In this document: in pieces, positions 28,859-39,291 of the stretch
How the letters are laid out: each line of letters opens with the position of its first letter
Position numbering within the stretch: position 1 is the stretch's first letter
NCBI GenBank assembly: GCA_023091735.1
Contig: JALKBU010000163.1
Coordinates: forward strand, 1 to 64,000
DNA length: 64,000 nucleotides
Direction of reading: 5' to 3'
DNA from: Trichomonas tenax
Lineage: Eukaryota; Parabasalia; Trichomonadida; Trichomonadidae
Notes under the pieces: generated by a model
Database searches by the model: none
What the model was told of the DNA's origin: nothing
The model's input: the letters and a program-made list of their open reading frames with translations, nothing else
Made by a program: the position numbers and the translations under genes

Positions 28859-31150
28859 TTAAAAATCATCTGGTTCGAGCTGCTTGATTTCGGCATCGAG
28901 TGTATTTCTCTTGAGTCCGAGAGTTTTGCCGTAATCAGACAAAACAGTCTCCTGTTCATCTGATCTAAATCTGACATATTCACTATCGAACTCTGCGTTG
29001 AAAATGATATTGACATTAACAACTGGTGCTCTGCCATTGTGCATGACCTGGAGTGTCTCCTCAACATCTCTTGAGGGGACCTGCTGTCCTTTCTCGTTGA
29101 CATCGAACTCGAGGTTGAAGTGCTTCTTGAGTGTTGTGATTTCAACAGCATCGTAGAACTGGTGAGCTGTGAGCAAGTATGAGCAGAGGGACACGATCTT
29201 CAAGTCGCGCTCGAATAATCTTGGGTCTGGAATATATCTTTCAATTTCGTACTTGAGTGTGTCTCTAGCGAGCTGCCATTCACCTCTCTTGCAGCGCTCG
29301 ATGGCGACAGCGATCTTGTCGACGATGGACTCTGGGCAGACTGTGATACCAACCTTTCTCTGGAGCTCCTTGTGAAGCTTTGGAGCAACTGGGAGGTTCT
29401 GATCATCATATGTGAACATTGTGAGGACTGGAATTTCAAGAAGCATGACGGACAAGAAGTAGTATGTCTCGAGAGCTCCTGGATCGAGTTGGAGCCATGG
29501 AGCGTACATTCTTGGGTGCTGACCGAGATAGCCGTTGGCGTTTCTTGTCAAACCTCTCAATGATGTATAACAGATTCTGTAGTTGCCGCACATGAAAGCA
29601 GCGATACCGATCTCAGCGAATGCTCTGTTGTTGAGAACTCTGACGAATGGGAGCTCTGGTGGGATTTCTGGGAGAACAGAAACTAGCTGCTGTGCTTCAA
29701 ATGGATGTCCGTTGAAAGCAAGGTGGATTGCATAATAGAGGGCTGCTCTGACCTTGAATGATAGTGTTGTCAATTGATCGAACATCTCCTCATCCTTGGC
29801 GAGCTTGACGAGGATGGAGTGAAGCAACTCACGTGGTGTTCTAGCTCTGATGCCTTCGCGCTGGTTTGTCTCTTCAGCGGCGGCTTCGGCAGCGGACATA
29901 GCAGCACGGCGGGCAGCGCATTCCTTGGCACTCGGTGCAAGTTCGTGGTAGTTCTGCTCAAGGAGAACGAGCTGAAGTCTGATGCAGTGTGGCCACTTTC
30001 TGGCGGCTTCGAGGATATCAGCGAAGCGGATGAGGGCTGTGAGGAACTCACTCTGCATCTTGTGGAGTGTTGCCATCTCTGGGCTGAATGTTGCACGTGG
30101 ATCAACAGACTTGGCCCAGAAATCGCGAGCAAGGCGCTCAAAGAGTGGTGTGAGAGCCTCAGCCTCCTCCGGCTTGCGGAATTTTGGAAGAATGTTGAGA
30201 ACAAGTCTCCAATCATCCAAAGAAATCGAAGTATCAGCTGGACCCTGCATAATTGTGAGGCAGATTTCCATCCGGATCTCGTTCTTGAGCTGCTCATCGT
30301 CGACACGGTGAAGTAAAACTGAAAGACGCTCTGTTGAAATGATAATCTTACCCTTTGTACGTGATGCGTTAGCTTTTGTAACTTCATCGCGAGCTGTTTC
30401 GTTTGTGATGACTTCGTTCTTAGCTGCGAGAAGACGCTGTTCGATTAATTCAGAATAATCAACTTCAGACTTGATTGCAGCCTTCTTTTCTTTCTTCTTT
30501 TCCTTATCTTCGTCATCCTTGTTGCCCTCATCATCAGAAGACTTCAAGAACCATCTTCCTGGTCCCTCATCTTCATCATCATCATCGTTGTCTTCATCGT
30601 CGTCTTGGAAATCCATGTCGTCCTCCTCTTCCTCTGCGTCGAGGAACTTGTCTGGATCCTCAGCGCACTCCTTAAGTTTGTCCTGAAACGGAACAATGAA
30701 CTTTTCGAGTTCCTGAACGAAACGACGGAGATCCTTGTTATCTGGAAGTAAGTCTTTGATCTGTTGTTGAATTTCGTTCATATGTCTGATGAAGAAGTTC
30801 GGGTAACCATGCTCTTCGATTGCCTTCTTAGCCTTTCCGTGTAATTTCGTGAGCTCCTGGTAGTATTCGAATGCTTTCTTGAAATTAGAAGCGACGAGTT
30901 CATCGAGAATCTGGTTCAGCTTCATGTTGAGCTCTTCCCATCGCTTCGCTTTTTCTGACCTGACTACGCGCTTTTCGTTTGTGTTCTTCCATTGGTTATC
31001 GAAGAAGGCAGCGACTCTCGATTTTGGTTTGTTATCTTTTTCCTCCTCGACAGCCTCTTCCTTCTCTTTTTCCTCTTCCTCCTCCTTCATGATCTTCTCC
31101 TCTTCCTCTTCATAGTCGGATTCGGATGCGACAAAGAATCTTGATGCCAT
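28859..31150 (-). CDS. Translation initiation factor eIF3 subunit c
   Basis: 763 residues from ATG 31150; the start MASRFF..SESDYEEEEE matches the MSRFF...S-E-S acidic beginning of eIF3c. Two acidic, Lys-rich stretches (about 20-50 and 195-250) flank the helical region that binds eIF1 and eIF5. The C-terminal third holds the PCI domain: helical repeats, then the winged helix with VRFRSDEQ. It is a core subunit of eIF3, which recruits mRNA to the 40S ribosome. It is shorter than the human protein (about 910) because C-terminal extensions are missing. The upstream region carries a phased array of five TTACATGWCA-like motifs, unusual in number. Confidence 0.93.
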   Translation of the reverse strand: MASRFFVASESDYEEEEEKIMKEEEEEKEKEEAVEEEKDNKPKSRVAAFFDNQWKNTNEKRVVRSEKAKRWEELNMKLNQILDELVASNFKKAFEYYQELTKLHGKAKKAIEEHGYPNFFIRHMNEIQQQIKDLLPDNKDLRRFVQELEKFIVPFQDKLKECAEDPDKFLDAEEEEDDMDFQDDDEDNDDDDEDEGPGRWFLKSSDDEGNKDDEDKEKKKEKKAAIKSEVDYSELIEQRLLAAKNEVITNETARDEVTKANASRTKGKIIISTERLSVLLHRVDDEQLKNEIRMEICLTIMQGPADTSISLDDWRLVLNILPKFRKPEEAEALTPLFERLARDFWAKSVDPRATFSPEMATLHKMQSEFLTALIRFADILEAARKWPHCIRLQLVLLEQNYHELAPSAKECAARRAAMSAAEAAAEETNQREGIRARTPRELLHSILVKLAKDEEMFDQLTTLSFKVRAALYYAIHLAFNGHPFEAQQLVSVLPEIPPELPFVRVLNNRAFAEIGIAAFMCGNYRICYTSLRGLTRNANGYLGQHPRMYAPWLQLDPGALETYYFLSVMLLEIPVLTMFTYDDQNLPVAPKLHKELQRKVGITVCPESIVDKIAVAIERCKRGEWQLARDTLKYEIERYIPDPRLFERDLKIVSLCSYLLTAHQFYDAVEITTLKKHFNLEFDVNEKGQQVPSRDVEETLQVMHNGRAPVVNVNIIFNAEFDSEYVRFRSDEQETVLSDYGKTLGLKRNTLDAEIKQLEPDDF

Positions 31151-31294
31151 ATTTTTTCTATGACCAAGATCGTAAAATCGAACGGAGTTATTCAATTTTC
31201 TAAAATTAAATTTTGTCTCCTGTTATATCATTTATTCGCTATTTTACTGCGATTTCGCAGATAAAGCCATGTTATCTATTTATCGAAAAAATAA

Positions 31295-31423
31295 TTACAT
31301 GACAAATATTCCATTTTCTTGACCATTTACATGACATTTTTTCTATAATACAATACTTTACTTGACAAAATACAAAATAATGACAGTTTACATGTCGAAT
31401 TTATGAAGACAAATCACATGTCA
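31295..31423. promoter_or_regulatory. Phased array of five TTACATGWCA motifs
   Basis: Motifs at 31295-31304, 31327-31336, 31358-31367 (TTACTTGACA), 31388-31397 (TTACATGTCG) and 31414-31423 (TCACATGTCA). Successive starts are 32, 31, 30 and 26 bases apart, close to three helical turns. The array lies 145-273 bases upstream of the eIF3c start. Confidence 0.6.
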
Positions 31424-31643
31424 ATATTATTATTCTATAATCAGCATTTGTATTTGAACTAAAGCACTTTTTGAATGCGCTGAAATATACCTAATGTAAC
31501 TATATTTAACAGCTTTAGTATTGATATAGATTAGATAATCAATTTTATTTATGTTCTATATATTTTATAATTATGTGGAATCAATAACAGAAAGTTATAC
31601 TTTGTGATACTACATAATATTTATCTAAGTTTACAAACAATAC

Positions 31644-32864
31644 TTAATGTCTATATTGAAATGGAATGACAGAGGGCTCAAATAGGTCTGATTTGACCAT
31701 TCCTACACCGAAGAGTCTCATGCAATACTCTATATTCACATAGTTAGGTTTTGTATTTGTATAAGTGATATTGTTATCACGTCCAAGAATATGGACTTTG
31801 GATGTGTAAATACCACAGAAAATGAAGGACAGCAGCCAGTTCTCCATGTGCAGCTCAATAACAATTGTGTTGACCTTCATATATATGATGTTAGTGAGAA
31901 GAGAGCCGTGAATAGCAAAAATGAATTTCATTGAGGCAAAATACTTGACTTGATCTATGTATTTGTCGTAGAAGACGAATTGCTCCCAGTTAATGGCAGG
32001 ATAGTTTGTTCTAGCTGCTTCCATTAATTCATTGAAATTTCCAATGTATCTTGACATCCCTTCCTTTCTATTCGCGAGAACCATCCTTGTTGGCTTGATT
32101 GACTTCAGATTGAACCGTTTATCAGCAATTCTATATAATTCTAAAATTAATCTTCTGTTAATATCGCCACACCAGGATGAACTCAGTACAATGAGAGTTT
32201 CTGCGAACACAGGAATATTATCGCCTTCTATAATTTGGTGCTTAAGCACTCCAAAGGCTCCAAGAGAATCAACTACGAAATCTCTAGCGAAAGGTACAGC
32301 AATCACTGATTTGTAAAGAATCTCTGCAGGCGTGACAATAATTCCCGGTAATACTTCAAGCGACCAATGGCCCCAATCTGAAGTGTGTTGATGTCCATAA
32401 CAAATAACTTGTTTATACATGTTATAAGTAACTTCCAATGGATATTTCGGTGTGCCAAACCAATACCTTGGATGACAAGCGCGCTTAAATGTGTGAAAGC
32501 CATCTTCTTTTAATATAACGCATTCTGTTGTAAATATTTGGTTTTTCAAGAACTGTAGTTTTGAGGAAGCGAATTCACCCAATCCTGGAATGTATCCTGG
32601 AGTATCATTTAATTTAATAAAAATTGGTGGTTTTGAAACAATTTCATCGAAAGAATCCAATTCCAGAGGCAATTCTTTGTATATTTTTATGAACGGAGAC
32701 CTATCATACACTGTCTGTTGTTTAAATTTTAATGTTCCAGACCCAATAATGCATAAATAGTCCTGCAATTCGACCTCCATGTGTATGTTGATCTGCGAGA
32801 GAACGAATAAGCAGAAGAAAACTAATGCATAGGGAACAATTAGTTCGACTTTTCGCAAATTCAT
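31644..32864 (-). CDS. GT61-type glycosyltransferase, type II membrane protein
   Basis: 406 residues. A membrane anchor lies at about 8-26 (LIVPYALVFFCLFVLSQI) with a short basic N-terminus, so the catalytic part would face the Golgi/ER lumen. Conserved GT61 (DUF563) features: GHWSLEVLPGI around residue 165; a variable middle; RKEGMSRYIGNFNELMEAA (nucleotide-sugar side); and near the C-terminus FAIHGSLLTNIIYMKVNTIV(I)E, the hallmark HG..L.N...m....vIEl block. GT61 enzymes transfer xylose, arabinose or GlcNAc (EOGT) to glycans or proteins; donor and acceptor here are unknown. The start lies 23 bases from the opposite gene start, with TCACTTTTTTAT as its initiator. Confidence 0.85.
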   Translation of the reverse strand: MNLRKVELIVPYALVFFCLFVLSQINIHMEVELQDYLCIIGSGTLKFKQQTVYDRSPFIKIYKELPLELDSFDEIVSKPPIFIKLNDTPGYIPGLGEFASSKLQFLKNQIFTTECVILKEDGFHTFKRACHPRYWFGTPKYPLEVTYNMYKQVICYGHQHTSDWGHWSLEVLPGIIVTPAEILYKSVIAVPFARDFVVDSLGAFGVLKHQIIEGDNIPVFAETLIVLSSSWCGDINRRLILELYRIADKRFNLKSIKPTRMVLANRKEGMSRYIGNFNELMEAARTNYPAINWEQFVFYDKYIDQVKYFASMKFIFAIHGSLLTNIIYMKVNTIVIELHMENWLLSFIFCGIYTSKVHILGRDNNITYTNTKPNYVNIEYCMRLFGVGMVKSDLFEPSVIPFQYRH

Positions 32865-32888
32865 TTTTATAAAAAAGTGAGAAATTGA
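32861..32888. promoter_or_regulatory. Overlapping opposed initiators between divergent genes
   Basis: Plus-strand TCATTTTTAT begins at 32861 and overlaps the start codon of the minus gene (32862-32864). Minus-strand TCACTTTTTTAT begins at 32880. If both are used at the A of TCA, the two transcripts would begin inside each other and overlap by about 16 bases. Confidence 0.5.
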
Positions 32889-33289
32889 TGGAAACTGGAT
32901 ATCAAACGTCAGACAAAATTATAGAAAATTCACTCAGAAGGCAGCTGAGGTTCAAGCAGATACAGTTTAAAGAGCCGCAACTCGATCCAATCGAAGAAAT
33001 GTTATCCCAACTTTCGATTAGCTTGGATATGAACGAAGAACATCCTCTCTGCAAGTTTCTGGAAGAGAATGTGAAATATACGCAGCAATTAGCGGACTCT
33101 TTGTCGGAGATGGAAAAAAATCTAGAAATAGAATCAAACAATTTCACGCTCATTCCTCAAGGAAAAGGGAACTACACAAAGGCCAAACAGATACAGGCAG
33201 AGTTAGAAGCGAGTTTGCAATTTCATTCAAAATGCAATGATCCAAATTGGCCTTTTGCGCTTGATAATGTTCAAAACCAAGTTAACTAA
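32888..33289 (+). CDS. Hypothetical coiled-coil protein, 133 residues
   Basis: ATG 32888, immediately divergent from the glycosyltransferase. The N-terminal half is helical and basic (RRQLRFKQIQFKEPQLDP). Residues 60-90 form a heptad-like helix (NVKYTQQLADSLSEMEKNLE) and a further helix follows (TKAKQIQAELEASLQF). There is no signal, membrane segment or motif. The size and helices would suit a small subunit of a larger coiled-coil complex, but no family is recognised. Confidence 0.7.
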   Translation: METGYQTSDKIIENSLRRQLRFKQIQFKEPQLDPIEEMLSQLSISLDMNEEHPLCKFLEENVKYTQQLADSLSEMEKNLEIESNNFTLIPQGKGNYTKAKQIQAELEASLQFHSKCNDPNWPFALDNVQNQVN

Positions 33290-33566
33290 TCCTCAGATAT
33301 TAATATTTTCGTTTCTTTCCTATAGTTTATCGATCAAATCCAAATATCGTTATATTTTTATTTACGAATTTTAGGTTAGAAGTTTCATCGATTACACTAT
33401 TAGACCATTGTTTGGTATGCGTGTTGTTATATTGATGTTGTTTATAAATATTATTTTGTTTTTATTTGATTTCATTCGTGTTATTTATAGTGTATTCATT
33501 AGAGCATCAAAAACTATCAATTAAAACGAAAACAAACAATTTACCAATAAATAAAAAATATTGATA

Positions 33567-35390
33567 TCAGATTTCTTCAGTTGTGTTATTCATTCTCTGT
33601 GTGAGGATTTGGTTCTTCTGCCTCTCTTCATCATTCATCAGTTTCAGCTCCATTATGGATTTCTTTACCTCATTGAGTTCTTTTTCGAGATTTGCTTTTT
33701 GCTTCTCGATTTTCGCATTATACTCTTCAGCATTGATCAAATTTCGTTTATATTTCTCAGAGGACTCTCTGTATTTGTTCATCTCTGATTGCTGAGCCAT
33801 CATATTGTTCTTCTGCTTCTCTATTTGGAAGTTTAATCGCTTGATTTGGCTTTGGAGATCATAAATAGTTTTATTGAGTTCTGAACGTGATTCTTCAATT
33901 CTATCAGAAACCATTGACTGTGTTGTATCCAGTTCAAGTTCTAATTTAACAACTTTCGACTTCAGTGCTTCTATCTCTTTCTGTTTCTCGTGGATAGTTT
34001 GATCTTTGATCTCGAGATCTGATTTAGCATCTTCAAGTGATTTTTGAATTGAGCTCAATTCCATCTTAAGTGTTTGAGCCTTCTTCTTGTGTATGTTTAC
34101 TTGGTCACTCAATTCATAGCTCTTTATTGTTTCCTTGTTGATCTGTTCTTGAAGATTTGAAAACAACATTTTCATTCTTTCATTCTCTAAAGTCGAAGAT
34201 TGACATTTTTGATCTTTGAGAATGCATTCTTGCTTGGCTAAGTTGATATTCCTTTCATTTTGATCGATAGTTGTGTTCAGTTCTTCAATCATTTGTCTGT
34301 TCACTAATAATTCGTTATTCAATGTCGAATTCGATTCTTTGAGATTGAAAAGTTCAAGTTCTAAAGATCTGATTTTGCTGTCTCTATCAGAGACTAAAAA
34401 TCGATAATCTTCGATTTCAGACTTCAATTGAGTGTTCGCAGCTCTATAGTTTGATATAAGTTGTTGATTGCTGTTGTTAGACTTCCTTAGTTCTTCATTT
34501 AATGAAGTCAAAGACTTAACTTGAGTGATCAAAGCTGATTTATCATTTCTAAGTGTTGAAAGAAGGGCTCTTATTTCTTCGATATCTCTAAGCCTGCTTT
34601 CATTTATTTCCTTGTGTTTGTCTGAAATTGACTTTTGGTTTTGCATCATCTTTGGAATTATCTCATTCTCGTAATGTTGCTGTGATTGAAGTCTTAAATT
34701 CTTTTCTTTTGTAAGCTGTGATTGAAGCAATGATATTTTGTCTGTGAGATGTTCGATAACGAGTTTTGTTGTGTTTAGTTTAGCTCTGAGCTCTGTTTCA
34801 AAGAGGAGCTTCATGGATTTCATCATTGACTGCTGTGTAAGCATTTCTTCTTGAATATTTCTCAATGAATCTTTCATCGCTATCAATCGAGGATCTTGTT
34901 GAAATCTGAGAAAAGTTGGTTCTTTTTGAGCAGTTTTCTCAGCGTTTTGGTGAACTTGGCTAATCGATGCCTTCGCTCGTAAGTCAGCAACTTCTGTTTG
35001 AAGTTTTTTGATTTGAAGATCTTGAGTTTTAATTAACTTTCTGTAATAGTCTTCCTTTTGGTTTTGCTTCGCTGCTATATCGATAACCTGCTTTCCGAGC
35101 GTTTGAATTTGTTCCGAATTTATATTTTCTGTAGATTTTCTGACATTTTGGAGTCTCGTAGTGAGTTTTTGTACTAATTTTTCTCGATCATTGTTTACTG
35201 TCTGCTTTATTATCTCTTCAATACGGCTTTGAAGAAAAGCAAACGTGTTTGGCGAAGATAGCATTTGTTTTACAATTCTGTCTGTGCAAATTCTGTGTAA
35301 AGCTTTTGATAATGTCTTATTGAAGCTATCTAAACGTAATCCATCAATCATTTCTTCATGTTTATTGATATTTGCTGATGTTTCATTCAT
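33567..35390 (-). CDS. Long coiled-coil protein
   Basis: 607 residues from ATG 35390. After an N-terminal globular helical part of about 100 residues (LSKALHRICTDRIVKQML...FAFLQSRIEEII), the rest is continuous heptad-rich coiled coil, rich in Gln, Lys, Glu and Ser with few prolines. There are no kinesin, SMC hinge or GRIP features. Such proteins act at centrosomes, flagellar bases or Golgi tethers; which applies cannot be told. It sits next to a gene with a possible SAS-6/XRCC4-type fold. Confidence 0.8.
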   Translation of the reverse strand: MNETSANINKHEEMIDGLRLDSFNKTLSKALHRICTDRIVKQMLSSPNTFAFLQSRIEEIIKQTVNNDREKLVQKLTTRLQNVRKSTENINSEQIQTLGKQVIDIAAKQNQKEDYYRKLIKTQDLQIKKLQTEVADLRAKASISQVHQNAEKTAQKEPTFLRFQQDPRLIAMKDSLRNIQEEMLTQQSMMKSMKLLFETELRAKLNTTKLVIEHLTDKISLLQSQLTKEKNLRLQSQQHYENEIIPKMMQNQKSISDKHKEINESRLRDIEEIRALLSTLRNDKSALITQVKSLTSLNEELRKSNNSNQQLISNYRAANTQLKSEIEDYRFLVSDRDSKIRSLELELFNLKESNSTLNNELLVNRQMIEELNTTIDQNERNINLAKQECILKDQKCQSSTLENERMKMLFSNLQEQINKETIKSYELSDQVNIHKKKAQTLKMELSSIQKSLEDAKSDLEIKDQTIHEKQKEIEALKSKVVKLELELDTTQSMVSDRIEESRSELNKTIYDLQSQIKRLNFQIEKQKNNMMAQQSEMNKYRESSEKYKRNLINAEEYNAKIEKQKANLEKELNEVKKSIMELKLMNDEERQKNQILTQRMNNTTEEI

Positions 35391-35719
35391 TATATTTAGA
35401 TTTTTAAACGTACAATATTTTTGATTTTTGATCAAAATTAATCATATGCTCTTGCTATACTCGCTTTAAAATTCATTTTTTGCATTATAATTTTGATTCA
35501 ACTTTTATATTTTTCTATTTGTTAAATTTATTTTTCATTTCTAAAGCTAGTTACTAATTTGTACTATAATGGAATTCGATTGCAATACATTTATCATATA
35601 TTCAGACTTGAATTTAATTAAAATTACAATCGAATTTATAAAATGCTTTAAATAGAGAAATTTTGTGTTTCATACATCAGCATATCATGAGTTTATTCAA
35701 AATAGAAATAGAAAATAGT
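35391..35719. other. Intergenic, nothing recognised
   Basis: AT-rich spacer between two minus-strand genes; no repeat or gene is seen beyond the likely promoter of the coiled-coil gene. Confidence 0.5.
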
Positions 35720-36445
35720 TTATCTTGGTGAGTTTGGCGGCTTTGGTGACATTGGAGGTTTGTTATGTGGAGATGAGGGAATTCCAGCGCTTTGATATGA
35801 ATTACCCGGTGTTGGTGCTCCTCCTACAGTATATATACTGACTTTCTGTTCAATATGATCAAACATTGTGTAATTCTTCTTATGCACTTCCTGAAGGAAG
35901 ATTTCGAGTTCCCTGTTCTTTTTATCCAAAAGATCCTTGATTTCGTTGAACTTTTGTTGGGCATAAATCATTTGATGAGCTTTAGAGACGTGAGAGAACT
36001 CAAGGGCGAAGATTTCCACAGCTCTCAGTTCTAAAACATCATAGAAAGAGAGAATTCCACCCTTATCTGTATTCTTGAAATTTAATTTCGTTGCTGGATT
36101 GTTGTTTATTGCGTTAGTGAACATCAGAATGATTGCGTTGAGGAATTCTTCGAATTCGATCGTGAGAGAATATTTCTTTGCGATTGTTTGGAACTTTTTA
36201 AGGTCAACTTTCGATTTCATTAAGAAAAAGATGTCATCGTATTTATGCATTTCGAGTTCGATTGAGTATAATTTCTTTTTGTTCAGTTTCTTGAAGACTT
36301 TGAAGTGATATTCGATTTCCTTTTCAGTTAATTTCATGTCATGGTCGAAAATGAGTTTGCTGTCGAGTTGCTCTGGCTGAATGTCATCGAAATTCTGCTG
36401 TTTTTCGATGTTCTGATTTGCTGTTGGCGTTGTTTTTTCAGTCAT
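35720..36445 (-). CDS. Possible SAS-6/XRCC4-fold protein
   Basis: 241 residues; ATG 36445 follows a CACTTTTTATTTACATT initiator-like run. Residues about 60-165 resemble the head domain of the SAS-6/CCDC61/XRCC4 group: LYSIELEMHKYDDIFFLMKS, then KKYSLTIEFEEFLNAIILMF (compare the Q-L-L-V-D-F..F strand-helix of SAS-6), then ILSFYDVLELRAVEIFALEF (compare L.IVE.N.FK.L). A helix follows (about 170-205, FNEIKDLLDKKNRELEIFLQ) and then a Pro/Ser tail (SPHNKPPMSPKPPNSPR). SAS-6 forms the centriole cartwheel hub. The match is by eye; the short coiled coil is atypical for SAS-6. Confidence 0.6.
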   Translation of the reverse strand: MTEKTTPTANQNIEKQQNFDDIQPEQLDSKLIFDHDMKLTEKEIEYHFKVFKKLNKKKLYSIELEMHKYDDIFFLMKSKVDLKKFQTIAKKYSLTIEFEEFLNAIILMFTNAINNNPATKLNFKNTDKGGILSFYDVLELRAVEIFALEFSHVSKAHQMIYAQQKFNEIKDLLDKKNRELEIFLQEVHKKNYTMFDHIEQKVSIYTVGGAPTPGNSYQSAGIPSSPHNKPPMSPKPPNSPR

Positions 36446-37063
36446 ATTTTAATGTAAATAAAAAGTGCCAAAGCATACTCAGTTTATTTTTACAAGGCAT
36501 CTTTTCTCTCTGGATTTAGAATGTATACATTGATTTTAAGCTATTTTCATCGAAAGATTCGAAAACTAACTTATATTTCTTATTATTTATTGAATCTGAA
36601 TTCCATACATTCATACCAATTACATAATACTACATATCGGATGGGCTTTTAAATGCTTCGACAAACATAGCCATTATATCATATGATTATTTTTTTGCAT
36701 AATATTCATCCATAATTCCTATCTATCTATTGAAATATGACCACATCCGTGAAGCAATATCGTACCTAGATAACAAGACAATATCTATTAACTAATCATA
36801 AAAATTCTCTAAATTATTGAAAAACTCTAATAATTCAATGTTGAACGCATTTAAAATGAATTGCTTCATAATAGCGATCTCTGTTTCAGCATTACACATT
36901 GTAAATAGTTGTTTCAAATGAGATCAATATAATTTCATTCACAAAATGATTAAAAATGCCTCTATTCCAAATAACTTAAAATCCTGCAGGCGCTGTAGAA
37001 TCTTTATACTAAATATAATTTAATTTGAAGTGCCAATGACATCATAATAACATATTTTGATCG
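36446..37063. other. Intergenic, nothing recognised
   Basis: AT-rich spacer; no gene or repeat is supported. Confidence 0.5.
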
Positions 37064-38178
37064 TTAGAATAGAGAATACAGTGATATCAAGAGAGACCTT
37101 TTCGTCATGAGGTAGCATGGGTATTCAGTGACTTCGCAGTCATTTTCTAATGAGATAAATCTGACATTTGGATTCTGGAAAGCAACATCTGCCTGACAAA
37201 CATATGTTGAAAGATGAGCCATGTTTATAGTGATCTTTTGATCAAGTGGTTTTTGAACAGTCAAAATTTCATCAGTTGAACCATAGCTATCTCCATAGCA
37301 ATGGTCTAAAGTCATATATCCATTGAGATTCATAAAATTATATCCATCCTCGCTATCAACAAAATTGCAATATGAAACAACGACTGAAAAGTTACTACAG
37401 CCTATGATTGGGCTCAAATTACCTAAGAAAGAAGCAAAGTTACATGAAATGATATTAAAATGTGCATCATATTGAAGGGCATTAAAATACACATCTCCCA
37501 ATATTGTTGCGTCTTCATTATTAGCAAATGTCGAAAATGTTATAACCGAATCTTTGAAAATCCCATCCACATAAAAAAGTATTCCGTCAAATATTTTGGT
37601 GTTTGAAACATTGATTGATGATACATTGACAACAGTGCCAAGGAAAATATTACCAAAACCTTTAGAAATATCATTTCCAGTTTCAATAATCGATGATGCT
37701 GTTATAATATTTTGCGTGTTTCCTGAAGTATATGTATCGACATAGCAATAAACACCTAAATCAAGAATCTCTTTCACTCTCCCTTTTGAGCTACATATCC
37801 TGTTCTGAACACATTAACCAGAATTTCCAAAATACAAACATCCATCATTGTTATTATCGGCCCAACACAGTGTGAACAATGTATCTTCCATTAGAAAACA
37901 TGTTTCATTGGATGTAGTTGAAATTCGAACTGCTGAATTGATGAATTCATAAAATCTGCAAAATGCTACATAAGAGTTTAAGTTCCGACGTACAATGGTC
38001 TGGTTTTTGAGGCCCAATGTTTTGAAATCTTCAGTATCATATTAATCGCTCCATTCCCTGAATAAACAACATAAAAACATCTAACGTGATAAAATTTCGA
38101 GTAAATCAGTTGAAAACAGTGCAAAATCATATAACTATCGAAGAAGGATCGATTCATATCGGCGTTACTCAAAGTCAT
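37064..38178 (-). pseudogene. Decayed beta-helix surface protein
   Basis: Three minus-strand pieces in order: 38178-37978 (FYHVRCFYVVYSGNGAINMI, a repeat with the Gly-Asn-Gly-Ala-I turn), 38017-37814 (AVRISTTSNETCFLMEDTLF...GCLYFGNSG) and 37777-37064 (CNFASFLGNLSPIIGCSNFS, CNFVDSEDGYNFMNLNGY). They are joined by frameshifts and stops. All carry the C-x-F and SGNG turns of Pmp-like right-handed beta helices. No signal peptide or anchor is present. It is a relic, more decayed than the one at 15968-16948. Confidence 0.6.
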
Positions 38179-38285
38179 GAATTAATCATTTACAAATTTG
38201 AACAGAAGTGTATTGACTCCATTTTTTTGGGATTTAGCGACCAAAATTGGTGGATTTAGAATGTCATACATATGTGCGATATATA

Positions 38286-38320
38286 CAGGTGCCTTTACCC
38301 GACCAAACGGTTAGAGGTAC
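38286..38320 (-). repeat. Partial repeat end sharing CTAACCGTTTGG
   Basis: On the minus strand, GTACCTCTAACCGTTTGG at 38303-38320 followed by TCGGGTAAAGGCACCTG shares the TAACCGTTTGG core with the MITE ends at 8324 and 39510. The rest differs, so this is a diverged or distinct family member. Confidence 0.4.
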
Positions 38321-39291
38321 TTTTTGTATCAATTTTTGACACTTATCGTCTGTATATGACTGAAATTGTGTTATCAATGATATATTAATTTTTAAAAATT
38401 GAAATAATTTGTAAAGTTTGGATTTATTTTGAATTTTGCCTTCCATTTTTGGTTATATCCTTGGTCAATCAAGCTTAAGCTATTTAAGTGCACTCACAGC
38501 CAGACAGAACTGTCTTCTAATAATACATTTTTAACTTATAATAGTAAATAAAAAAATATCTATATTTTTAAATATCATTTTATATACTACTGACACATCA
38601 CTGAATGGAATCCAATGATACATATATACCATCTGCTGTCTTTTTGTTGATTTAATCTGTAATTTGTTACTAAATTGTAAATTGTGGATCAACATAAGCG
38701 ACAATAGTAATGTCCAACCGGACAGTGTGGATTCCTATCGTCACTAAAGCATATTGATCATACTGGCAATGTTGTCTGTGGATACTCGAAGTCAATACAC
38801 CTCTATTTGAACATCATTGATATAATCTATTCTAAAAGAGAATTAAGTTAACCAACTGATAATTTACCAAATTATAAGTTATAAATTCATCAAATACTAA
38901 AAATTATTAAAAAAGATTAAATTTTCATTGATTTGCTATGTTTTGATGAATTAATAGCAAAGAATTATGCAAAAATTTCAGTGTTGTATCATCTTCAATG
39001 AGAGAGAAAATCAAAACACAATCTTTTGATATGGAATTCGAAATGTTATATTCTTTTAATAAAGATATTAAAGAGAGATCAAGCACAATGATTCTTAACC
39101 AATCACATCTTTAGTAAATAATATTAAGCACAAATTTAATAAAAAAGATAAATCTTTCAATATCAATAACATTTTTCTCAACAATGACATTTCTTTCAGC
39201 AAAAATATTAATAATGAGTTCGCTGCTTTAATATAACATGTGTCTAAAGTCATTCAGAAGATTATTTAATAATATTGAAGAACATGTGCTG

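Noticed and set aside
29774..31115. Ser/Arg-rich frames opposite eIF3c
   Set aside because: They mirror the acidic and codon-biased stretches of eIF3c and have no independent support.
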